A DNA stretch of 43,071 bases from Candidatus Limosilactobacillus intestinipullorum (GTDB lineage Bacteria; Bacillota; Bacilli; Lactobacillales; Lactobacillaceae), in contig DXAF01000028.1 of NCBI GenBank assembly GCA_019117185.1, positions 1 to 43,071 on the forward strand, given 5' to 3'. The notes below the pieces were generated by a model. The model ran no database searches, was not told where the DNA came from, and worked only from the letters and a program-made list of their open reading frames with translations. Position 1 is the stretch's first letter. The number at the start of each line of letters is the position of its first letter. Position numbers and translations under genes: made by a program. This document shows, in pieces, positions 12,996 to 19,422 of the stretch.

Positions 12996-14372
12996 GTGAA
13001 AGTTAATATTCCGGTTCATAAAAATGAAGAATACCAGGCGGAAGTAACCGACCTGACCTATGAGGGTAACGGGGTAGTTAAGATTGCCGACTTTCCGGTC
13101 TTCGTGCCCAACGCCCTGCCGGGGGAAAAGGTGACCGTGCGGATAACTAAGGTTGCCCGTCACTTTGCCTGGGGCCGGGTGATGGAATGGCAAACGAAGA
13201 GTCCCGACCGGGTCGACGTTAAGGATAAGAAGTATATTCAAACCGGGATCGCACCGCTGGGGCACCTGAAGTACGCAGCCCAATTGCAGTTTAAGCAGCA
13301 CCAGATTAAAGAATTGCTTGAAAAGTCCCACCTAGACGACATTGAGGTATTGCCGACGATGGGGATGGACCGGCCCTATCACTACCGGAATAAGGCCCAA
13401 GTCCCGGTTAAGATGGTACGGGGCCAGCTGCAGACTGGTTTTTACAAGCGGGGGAGTCATACCCTGGTACCGATTGAGGACTTTTACATTCAAGATCCAC
13501 AAATTGATAAGGCAATCGTGGTGGTTCGTGACCTCTTGCGGAAGTACCACGTGACCCCGTATGACGAGCGGACCGGTAATGGTGTCATTCGAACGGTGAT
13601 GGTGCGCCGTGGTTACTACAGCCATGAGGTGATGGTCGTATTGGTCACCAACACGAAACGGCTGCCGATGGCCAAGCAAATTGTGGACGGCATCGTGGCT
13701 GGCGTGCCAGAATTGAAGAGCATTGTCCAGAATATCAATGAGAAGAAGACCAACCGCCTGCTGGGTAACCGTGATCGGACCCTGTGGGGGGATGACGAGA
13801 TCCATGACCAACTGCTGGGGATTGACTTTGCAATTTCGCCACTGTCGTTCTACCAGGTCAACCCGCAACAGACGGAGCGCCTTTACCAGACGGCTATTGA
13901 TAACGCTGGTCTGGATGGTAATCAGACGGTGATTGACGCCTACTGTGGGATTGGAACAATTTCCCTGGCCGTGGCCAAGCATGCCAAGCAGGTTTATGGG
14001 GTGGAAATTGTGCCTGCCGCGATTGAAGATGCCAAGCACAACGCTAAGCGGAACGGAATTCAAAACGCCAAGTTCGTGGTCGGCAAGGCGGAAGAGCAGT
14101 TTGCCAAGTGGCAAGCAGCCGGGCTAAAGCCGGACGTGGTAATTGTGGACCCACCACGCAAGGGCCTTGCGGAATCTTTGATTGAGGCGACCGGCAAGAT
14201 GGCGCCACGGAAGGTGATTTATGTTTCCTGTAACCCGGCCACCCTGGTGCGTGACATCCAGCGTTTCGGTGAGCAGGGCTACCACGTGGTCAAGCCAATC
14301 CAGCCCGTTGATCAGTTTCCGCAGACGACGCATGTCGAGTCCGTAACAGTCCTTGAACGTACAGAAAAATAG
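12996..14372 (+). CDS. rlmD: 23S rRNA (uracil-C5)-methyltransferase RlmD/RlmCD type
   Basis: SAM-dependent TrmA/RumA-family enzyme making m5U in 23S rRNA. 458 aa. The N-terminal TRAM domain contains VTDLTYEGNGVVKI and PGEKVTVRI. The methyltransferase domain shows DAYCGIGTISLAVA, VIVDPPRKGL and YVSCNPATLVRDI, with catalytic Cys near residue 412. The iron-sulphur cysteines between TRAM and catalytic domain, found in E. coli RlmD, are missing; that stretch reads GIAPLGHLKYAAQL. GTG start behind ATGGAGG. Single-gene unit with its own promoter. Whether it modifies one or two uracils cannot be told from sequence. Confidence 0.9.
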   Translation: MKVNIPVHKNEEYQAEVTDLTYEGNGVVKIADFPVFVPNALPGEKVTVRITKVARHFAWGRVMEWQTKSPDRVDVKDKKYIQTGIAPLGHLKYAAQLQFKQHQIKELLEKSHLDDIEVLPTMGMDRPYHYRNKAQVPVKMVRGQLQTGFYKRGSHTLVPIEDFYIQDPQIDKAIVVVRDLLRKYHVTPYDERTGNGVIRTVMVRRGYYSHEVMVVLVTNTKRLPMAKQIVDGIVAGVPELKSIVQNINEKKTNRLLGNRDRTLWGDDEIHDQLLGIDFAISPLSFYQVNPQQTERLYQTAIDNAGLDGNQTVIDAYCGIGTISLAVAKHAKQVYGVEIVPAAIEDAKHNAKRNGIQNAKFVVGKAEEQFAKWQAAGLKPDVVIVDPPRKGLAESLIEATGKMAPRKVIYVSCNPATLVRDIQRFGEQGYHVVKPIQPVDQFPQTTHVESVTVLERTEK

Positions 14373-14411
14373 GTTATAAATGCCGGCGTAACGGTATTTT
14401 TAGGTGATCGG

Positions 14412-14457
14412 AAGTGTACTGATTCTGGCTTTAACGATTGGAATTAGTACACTTTTT
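14412..14457 (+). terminator. Rho-independent terminator after rlmD
   Basis: A 14-bp stem, AAGTGTACTGATTC (14412-14425) with GAATTAGTACACTT (14441-14454), one G-U pair, followed by TTTTT. Confidence 0.9.
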
Positions 14458-14732
14458 CTATTTGAAGCTGGCGGGTCGAGTGTTCTATGTCCTATTTCGA
14501 TAGTCGAGTAGTCGAATGTCCAGTTTGGCAGGTCGTGTCGATTAGGGTAGTGGAAGTAGAGGTGAGCCTTGATATGGTAGCGTTTGTGGTATGTACGAAT
14601 CGGTTAGTTTGGTACTAAGGATTGAGTTAACAAAAATAATATTGAATTTATGCTAATTCGGTTAAAATATCGAAAATTCGCAGGAGAGTTGTATACTCGA
14701 CGTATATGACAAAAATTATTTTTTAAATACAT
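14458..14732 (+). other. Intergenic stretch with no recognisable gene, upstream of IS30 insertion
   Basis: About 275 bases between the rlmD terminator and the IS30 left end. I see no convincing reading frame. Composition turns AT-rich towards 14640. Short TCGA-containing words recur (TCGAGTGTTC, TCGATAGTCGAGTAGTCGAATG) near 14477-14519, possibly degenerate repeat debris. The final bases ACAT (14729-14732) are the left target duplication. Confidence 0.6.
14729..14732. repeat. Target-site duplication, left copy (ACAT)
   Basis: ACAT directly precedes the IS30 left inverted repeat and is repeated directly after the right one (15797-15800). Because both ends are flanked by T/A, a shorter 2-bp reading is possible. 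Confidence 0.65.
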
Positions 14733-14758
14733 GGTAGATTGTAAGATTAAATAGAATT
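14733..14758 (+). repeat. IS30 left terminal inverted repeat
   Basis: Begins GGTAGATTGTAAGATT and matches the reverse complement of 15771-15796 at 21 of 26 positions, the first nine being identical. Confidence 0.88.
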
Positions 14759-14848
14759 CTACCCAGACGAAAAATTTGGATAGAAAAAGGCAATGGACCC
14801 GGTATTGTTTTAAGTGACAAAACTATAAACAACAGGAGTCCATTACCC

Positions 14849-15781
14849 ATGAGTCATATTTTAACATTATCGGATAGAACTGTCATCCAAACGCTGCTTA
14901 AGGTTGGTTACTCACAAAAACAAATTGCTGAAGAAGTTGGTGTAGCTCCTTCAACCATCAACTATGAACTAAAGCGCTGTCCTAAGGGATACTATGACGC
15001 TGATCAATCTCAGGAAGACTGCGAAAAGAAGCTAACTCACCGGGGGCGGAAAACTCTTCTAACAGAGAATTTAAGAGAATTCGTCCGTGGGATTATTCTC
15101 GAACAGCGGTGGAGTTTTGAAGTTATCGCGCATATTCTCTAAATGCCATTCAAAACCTTCTATAACTGGCTGGACAAGGGCTGGTTGGACATCAAACGCG
15201 AGGTCCTTCCAGACCACGGTGTGCGGTACCGAAAGAGTCACGATGGTCGTGGTCAGTACACACGTGGGGCGAAGTTTATCAACCAACGCCCGGACGAGGC
15301 TAACCTGCGTCAAGAGATTGGTCATTTTGAAGTCGATACCATCCTATCAGGAAAAACCAGGGGTGAGGTCCTAGCTACCTTTACTGATCGTAAGTCCCGA
15401 CCAATGATTATTCGTCGTTTACCGGGACGTGATAGTAAAGCTATGACTAAGGCAATCCTAGAGCTTAACGAGGAGTTGCGCGGCTTGATCAAGTCGATCA
15501 CCAGTGATCACGGTAAGGAATTCGCAGGCTTCAAGGAAATTGAAGCCTACGGAATTGCCCATTATTTTGCCCACCCGTATGCGCCACATGAACGCGGAAC
15601 CAACGAAAGGTTGAACCGCGAGCTTCGGCTACACATTCCAAAGAACCAGTCAATTGAGAGCGTTACAGACGAAGATCTGACCATGATCTCAAAGTACTTA
15701 AATTGGCGTCCCCGGAAATGTTTGGGGTGGAAAACGCCACTCCAAGTCTTCTTTGGTGACTTGTCCGAAAAATTCGATTAA
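14849..15781 (+). pseudogene. IS30-family transposase interrupted by an in-frame TAA
   Basis: Read through, the frame is 310 codons plus stop, the normal length for this family. The N-terminal part has a helix-turn-helix (YSQKQIAEEVGVAPSTINYELKR). The C-terminal part has the DDE catalytic residues: GHFEVDTILSG, ITSDHGKEFAG and HERGTNERLNRELR. A TAA at 15140-15142 (codon 98) separates them; the frame is otherwise unbroken, so one base substitution is enough to explain it. An ATG follows directly (15143), so the DDE part could be translated alone, but it would lack the DNA-binding region. ATG at 14849 has AACAGGAG upstream. Probably inactive unless helped in trans. Confidence 0.88.
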
Positions 15782-15796
15782 TTGTTGCAATCTACC
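15771..15796 (-). repeat. IS30 right terminal inverted repeat
   Basis: Reverse complement begins GGTAGATTGCAACAATT and pairs with 14733-14758. It contains the last codons and stop of the transposase. Confidence 0.88.
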
Positions 15797-15800
15797 ACAT
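15797..15800. repeat. Target-site duplication, right copy (ACAT)
   Basis: Matches 14729-14732 on the other side of the element. Confidence 0.65.
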
Positions 15801-15838
15801 ATAGAATAAACATGGTGATTACGAATGAAGGTGCTTTC

Positions 15839-17086
15839 ATGAAAAATAAAATAAGTGATAAGAATATGTTTCAGAATTTTGAGGTAAAGGCCTACTGGTT
15901 TCTTAATGACAATCAAAATTCCGGCTCTTACGGTTTTTTAAAATATAATGCTGGTCAGGATTCTGTATTCGAGATATCACCTGCTTTTTGTGATAAAACT
16001 GAACAATTTAATAGTCCATCACCATATGATATTTGTGGGATTTCTGAATATGGAGAAATTATCCGCGGAATTGGATACAGAGTAGGTAGTTCTTTTAATC
16101 ATCCGGGATTAAGCATTGAAAAGATTCAATTCTTTGATTTTTCTATTGATAATTTTAGAGATGATAGTTTTTCTCCAAAATTAGTTAATTTTTCAGCTAC
16201 AGATTTTAATTACTGGTTTCCAAACCAGAAGTTTTCAATTCCTGATAAAGGCTTGGGGGTTATTATTGAGACTCCTAAAGCAACCGAAATAGGAAAGATT
16301 AAATACGATAATTTCGATTATATTTTGAAAATAGGGTATGCTAACTCTTCAGAATCACAAAATTATAATCATAAATTTAATATTCGTATGAATACATTTC
16401 TTATGTTAGAGGCAGATCAAACTTTAGCAGAAAATAAAACTATGCAACTGATACAAAAGATCATTGAAATGTATGAAATTATTGCTGAACCTGCGAGCTT
16501 AAAGGATGTTTGCTATATAGAAGGAAACAAGAAAAGAAAACTATTTCTAAATCCTAAATATAAAAATTTTCTAGATAATAAATACAGTCCCAATCTTTTT
16601 TTCTTAGACTATAATGATGTCCAATCGGAGTTGCTCAGTGTGATAAATAATTGGGTAAGTTCCTCAAAAGAGTTACAGTTACTGGTGGATGACTATTTGT
16701 TAACGGTTAACTACAGGTCGGTAATTGAAAATGATCTTGTCAATTATACACAAGGCATTGAATCGTATTTTAGAAATGAACGTCTTACTTTGAGGGATAA
16801 AATAAACAAATTTATTGAGGAATTGCCTGAATCCTATAGAGAACTATTATCTGAACACGTTGGAAATACAGATGATTGGATTGGAAAGCTTGTAAGCACA
16901 AGGGTATTCCTAACACACGGAGATAGAGAAAATATGGCGGTATCTAATCCTTATAAGTTAGTGCAGATGACAAAAATATTCGGCTTTATGGTTAGAATCT
17001 TTATTTTACAAAAATTAGGGATAACCATTGATAAACCAAAGATACTTAATAAATTTAAGAATGTTTTAACTACTCATTACTATTAA
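15839..17086 (+). CDS. ApeA-like HEPN-domain protein, probable anti-phage RNase
   Basis: 415 aa. The N-terminal part (about residues 15-260) resembles the ApeA N-terminal domain: a beta-rich region with GSYGFLKYNAG, DICGISEYGEIIRGIGYRVGS and a late DYWFP-like NYWFPNQKF. The C-terminal part (about 300-415) resembles the ApeA HEPN domain: NYTQGIESYFRNERLTLRDK, then LVSTRVFLTHGD with R355-x4-H360, the HEPN RNase motif. HEPN proteins of this family act in abortive-infection-type phage defence by cutting RNA. Start ATG 15839 has GAAGGTG 6 nt upstream. Codon use is clearly AT-rich compared with the core genes, which points to horizontal gain. It stands alone, directly downstream of the IS30 copy. 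Function is inferred from fold and motif, not proven. Confidence 0.75.
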   Translation: MKNKISDKNMFQNFEVKAYWFLNDNQNSGSYGFLKYNAGQDSVFEISPAFCDKTEQFNSPSPYDICGISEYGEIIRGIGYRVGSSFNHPGLSIEKIQFFDFSIDNFRDDSFSPKLVNFSATDFNYWFPNQKFSIPDKGLGVIIETPKATEIGKIKYDNFDYILKIGYANSSESQNYNHKFNIRMNTFLMLEADQTLAENKTMQLIQKIIEMYEIIAEPASLKDVCYIEGNKKRKLFLNPKYKNFLDNKYSPNLFFLDYNDVQSELLSVINNWVSSSKELQLLVDDYLLTVNYRSVIENDLVNYTQGIESYFRNERLTLRDKINKFIEELPESYRELLSEHVGNTDDWIGKLVSTRVFLTHGDRENMAVSNPYKLVQMTKIFGFMVRIFILQKLGITIDKPKILNKFKNVLTTHYY

Positions 17087-17140
17087 GTAACACGAACTTA
17101 CTGTAAATTAGGTTTAATAAAGATCAGAATGTTTAAAATA

Positions 17141-17165
17141 GCACCCAGCCAAAATAGCTGAGTGC
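17141..17165 (-). terminator. Minus-strand hairpin terminator after the 30-codon frame
   Basis: GCACCCAGC (17141-17149) pairs with GCTGAGTGC (17157-17165). Read on the minus strand, the stem gains a G-U pair and is followed by TATTTTAAA. It could end a minus-strand transcript covering 17181-17273, or be a plus-strand structure after the ApeA-like gene, where no T-run follows. Confidence 0.5.
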
Positions 17166-17180
17166 CGTACACCATAAATT

Positions 17181-17273
17181 TTACATATTAACTCTAATTA
17201 CTTCACCATCTTTGAACGTGAACTCTGTATTGCGTTTATAGATGGTGATTTTTGCATAAAGCTTGTTGTCCAT
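17181..17273 (-). CDS. Possible 30-aa peptide of unknown function (repeat family copy 1)
   Basis: Frame MDNKLYAKITIYKRNTEF followed by TFKDGEVIRVNM and TAA. The same peptide core (ITIxxRxxxFTxKDxEVI) is encoded by a second copy at 19268-19326, where no start codon is in frame. No good ribosome site is visible before the ATG, so translation is doubtful. The coding alternative is supported by amino-acid conservation; the alternative is a structured RNA or protein-gene debris. Confidence 0.3.
   Translation of the reverse strand: MDNKLYAKITIYKRNTEFTFKDGEVIRVNM
17196..17255. repeat. 60-bp dispersed element, copy 1
   Basis: Begins AATTACTTCACCATCT and ends AGATGGTGATTTTTGC. TCACCATCT and AGATGGTGA form a 9-bp perfect inverted repeat around a loop of about 30 nt. 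Copy 2 lies at 19268-19326, and a 15-bp fragment at 17348-17362. Confidence 0.75.
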
Positions 17274-17347
17274 TTTCTAAAATGGTAAATTTGGTCAAGA
17301 AAAAGAAGGCAAACGGCATAGATTACAACAAATATATCCTTAATAGT

Positions 17348-17362
17348 AATTACTTCACCATC
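17348..17362. repeat. Fragment of the 60-bp element (left arm only)
   Basis: AATTACTTCACCATC is identical to the left arm of copy 1. The right arm is missing. It lies just before the ribosome site of the uracil-DNA-glycosylase-family gene. Confidence 0.6.
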
Positions 17363-17383
17363 ATTTAAAGAGGGCTAGTGGGC

Positions 17384-17971
17384 ATGGCAGATTATTTTAA
17401 CCAAATTAGACAAGCAATCATCGAAACTCCTGAAAACGAGGTATTTACGAAGCAGGGCATTAAGCCGTTATATGCAGCCTATCCAGAAGCGCGGATTAAT
17501 ATAATTGCCCAGGCACCAGGGCAAAAGGCGCAAGAACAGCAGATGTTTTGGAATGATCGCAGTGGCCAACGTTTGCGTGACTGGTTGGGCGTTTCGTGGG
17601 ATGAATTTTACCATTCCCGAAAAATTGCCATTATGCCCATGGACTTTTATTTTCTGGGTAAGGGACGGAGTGGTGACTTGCCACCCAGAGCTGATTTCGC
17701 TAAGAAATGGCATCCGCAGTTAATAAAGCTAATGCCGCACATCCAACTGACGATCTTAGTTGGCTCATATGCATCACATGCCTATCTCCATCTGCCGCGG
17801 TCGGTTAAGCAAACGACGATTGTGCAAAACTATCAGAAGTATTTACCCGATTATTTTCCCATTATTCACCCATCACCGAGAAATCAGATTTGGATAAAAA
17901 AGAATCCCTGGTTTCGTACAAACGTCTTACCTGATTTACAGCATCGTGTTCGAAAGATCATGGAATTGTGA
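17384..17971 (+). CDS. Uracil-DNA glycosylase family protein
   Basis: Probably removes uracil or a related damaged base from DNA. 195 aa of the UDG-like superfamily. Motif 1 is IIAQAPGQKAQE (about residues 40-51), followed by WNDRSGQRLRDWLGV, the PMDFYFLGKGRSGDLPPR block and the C-terminal HPSPRN (162-167) that corresponds to the leucine-loop motif. No cysteine cluster for an iron-sulphur centre is seen. ATG at 17384 is 9 nt from AAAGAGGG; an upstream in-frame GTG at 17378 is too close. It follows the ApeA-like gene by about 300 bases but has more core-like codon use, so cotransfer is not certain. Confidence 0.85.
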   Translation: MADYFNQIRQAIIETPENEVFTKQGIKPLYAAYPEARINIIAQAPGQKAQEQQMFWNDRSGQRLRDWLGVSWDEFYHSRKIAIMPMDFYFLGKGRSGDLPPRADFAKKWHPQLIKLMPHIQLTILVGSYASHAYLHLPRSVKQTTIVQNYQKYLPDYFPIIHPSPRNQIWIKKNPWFRTNVLPDLQHRVRKIMEL

Positions 17972-18000
17972 ACTTGAGGATACTTCAAAATAGACAAACC

Positions 18001-18030
18001 TTGACTACGAAAACATCCATTTGTTATAGT
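18001..18030 (+). promoter_or_regulatory. Promoter of the B3/4-domain gene leader
   Basis: TTGACT (18001-18006), 18-nt spacer, TATAGT (18025-18030) with an extended TG at 18022-18023. The best two-box promoter in the window. Transcription would begin near 18037. Confidence 0.75.
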
Positions 18031-18036
18031 AATGTC

Positions 18037-18125
18037 AATTTAATAACCTAAGTTCAGAGGGTTTGTAAAAATTACAAGCTGGATAAGAGCGTTGCTGCGG
18101 CAGCGGGTTTCTTATCCAGCTTTTT
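18037..18125 (+). ncRNA. Attenuator-like 5' leader ending in an intrinsic terminator
   Basis: Between the promoter and the B3/4-gene ribosome site (AGGAGG, 18131-18136) lies an RNA leader of about 90 nt. It can form AACC/GGGTT (about 18046-18064), then a small TTGTAA/TTACAA hairpin (18063-18077), and then a terminator. The last two share bases, so they could be alternatives. No T-box sequence is present and I cannot assign a known riboswitch class. Confidence 0.5.
18076..18125 (+). terminator. Intrinsic terminator inside the leader, upstream of the B3/4-domain gene
   Basis: A 13-bp perfect stem, AAGCTGGATAAGA (18076-18088) with TCTTATCCAGCTT (18110-18122), an inner GCTGC/GCAGC helper stem and TTTTT. 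It lies directly before the ribosome site, so it would switch off the downstream gene. Confidence 0.85.
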
Positions 18126-18142
18126 ATTTTAGGAGGAATATT

Positions 18143-18855
18143 ATGAAGTTTATTGTTACACCAGAAATTTTTGAAAAGTTGCCGAACATGTATGTGGGGT
18201 CGTGGTTGCTCATGGGATTAATAATCAAACGTCTTACCCGCAAACTTCGCAGATGTTGGAAAAGTACGAAAAGCTTGCGCAAGATAAGTTTACTGGTGTT
18301 AATGTAAAGCAACACCCAGAGATTGTTCCTTATCGTGAAGCGTTTCGGAAGATAGGAATTAATCCGAATAAGTACCCGTGCTCAGTCGAAGCAATGTTCA
18401 AGCGTCTATCCAAGGGAAAGAAGCTGCCTCATATTAATCCGCTCGTTGACCTCAACAATGCCATTTCGTTGAAATACACTTTGCCAATGGGTACTCACAA
18501 TTTGGATAATGCCCAAGACAATATTGAGATGCGGCTAACTAATCCAGATAACGATACTTTTATTCCGCTCGGCAAGACATCTGAAGATATGGAAAAGCCA
18601 GAAGCAGGTGAGGTTATTTACGCGATCGGCAATGAGGTGAGAACGCGACGGTGGACCTGGCGGCAAAGTGACCAGGGTAAGATCACTGCAACTACACAGA
18701 ATGTTTTTTTCCCAATCGATGGTTTTGTCGATGTAAACAAGGGTCAGGTTGATCAGGCTGTGCGGGATCTAACAACTCAGTTGGAAACTATCTTTAAGGT
18801 TGAGGTCCAAAGTGGGGTTGTTGATAGAGAGCATTCAACGTTTGAATGGAAGTAG
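18143..18855 (+). pseudogene. B3/4-domain protein (PheT B3/4-like), frameshifted
   Basis: Proteins with a free-standing B3/B4 domain resemble the editing domain of the phenylalanyl-tRNA synthetase beta chain; their cellular role is not settled. The frame starts at ATG 18143 behind AGGAGG (MKFIVTPEIFEKLPNMYVG), then shifts. The rest (VVAHGINNQTSYPQTSQMLEKYEK to the end at 18855) continues in another frame. Restoring one G in the GGGG run at 18196-18199 joins them as MYVGVVVAHGINNQT, giving about 237 aa. The later part could be made alone from GTG 18202. Real mutation or a base-calling slip in a G-run cannot be told apart. Confidence 0.8.
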
Positions 18856-18970
18856 CATTAAGTTATGACTAATAAACATCTTATTGAGAATGTCGAAATG
18901 GATAAGTATGGTTATTATAATCCTAAGAAGTCCTGGCTTTTATGACGGGATGGTTAATACAGCCGATTGA

Positions 18971-19198
18971 TTAAAGACCTAATTGTTTCTTCACATCTTC
19001 GCGAGATATGGTTTTGCCATGAGACTCATGGATAATTTTGAATGCATCTTGGTAGTCAAGACTATCTTCAAGCTTTTCTAAAACGGTGTTACGTATGAAT
19101 TCGGTAGGAGTTTGACCATCAAGAGCAGCCTGTTTGCAAATCAAATTTAAAACATCTTCATTAAAACGGATAGTAGTAAATTTAGTAGCAGCGGCCAT
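18971..19198 (-). CDS. Orphan ribbon-helix-helix antitoxin (RelB/DUF6290-like)
   Basis: 75 aa. The N-terminal ribbon-helix-helix fold is seen in KFTTIRFNEDVLNLICKQAA followed by GQTPTEFIRNTVLEKLED; such antitoxins bind their own operator and neutralise a RelE/YafQ-type toxin through the C-terminal part (here DYQDAFKIIHESHGKTISREDVKKQLGL). ATG with AGGAGGT upstream on the minus strand. No toxin gene follows: the space beyond its stop is the end of the B3/4 gene on the opposite strand. It may be a decayed pair, or a lone regulator acting in trans. Confidence 0.75.
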   Translation of the reverse strand: MAAATKFTTIRFNEDVLNLICKQAALDGQTPTEFIRNTVLEKLEDSLDYQDAFKIIHESHGKTISREDVKKQLGL

Positions 19199-19228
19199 GC
19201 TTAGACCTCCTCTGATTTTCTAATTAAT

Positions 19229-19234
19229 ATTATA
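19229..19234 (-). promoter_or_regulatory. -10 box of the antitoxin gene
   Basis: TATAAT on the minus strand, about 31 nt upstream of the ATG. No clear -35. The surrounding ATTAATATTATA is partly symmetrical and could be an operator. Confidence 0.45.
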
Positions 19235-19267
19235 TCTTGTCAGAAAGCAATTAATTCATGGAAAATC

Positions 19268-19326
19268 AATTACTTCACTATCTTTTAGCGTGAATGCCGG
19301 ATAGCGCTGAAAGATGGTGATTTTGC
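19268..19326. repeat. 60-bp dispersed element, copy 2
   Basis: About three quarters of positions match copy 1 (17196-17255). TCACTATCTTT and AAAGATGGTGA can pair over 11 bp with one G-U pair, so the stem is kept although the base changed. On the minus strand it encodes KITIFQRYPAFTLKDSEVIDFP and a stop, without an in-frame start. Confidence 0.7.
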
Positions 19327-19422
19327 TTTTTGATTCATAAATCGCTATGATAAAAGCAATCCGAAAAGAAGAAAACGATAATAATCGCTTAGTGACGATT
19401 TAAGACAGGAGTGTGGATAGGC

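Larger units (their letters stand above)
14733..15796 (+). mobile_element. IS30-family insertion sequence, 1064 bp, structurally complete
   Basis: Bounded by 26-bp imperfect inverted repeats (21 of 26 match) beginning GGTAGATTG, with ACAT direct repeats outside both ends. Contains one IS30-type transposase gene on the plus strand, interrupted by a stop codon. The right inverted repeat overlaps the end of the transposase gene, as is usual in compact IS elements. It sits between the rlmD terminator and the ApeA-like gene, 42 bp upstream of that gene's start codon. Confidence 0.9.

Noticed and set aside
13332-14114. Long open frame on the minus strand within rlmD (260 codons)
   Set aside because: It is the antisense shadow of a conserved methyltransferase gene, with no ribosome site and an unlikely composition.
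18040-18080. preQ1 or T-box riboswitch in the B3/4-gene leader
   Set aside because: The T-box sequence and the preQ1 A-rich tail pattern are missing. It remains an unclassified leader.
18865-18945. A 26-codon frame MTNKHLIENVEMDKYGYYNP after the B3/4 gene
   Set aside because: No ribosome site and no recognisable family. It may be debris, but a gene cannot be supported.
19321-19338. ATG-started peptide (MNQKAK...) for copy 2 of the 60-bp element
   Set aside because: The ATG at 19336-19338 is not in frame with the conserved peptide core; the frame that encodes the core has no start codon before a stop.
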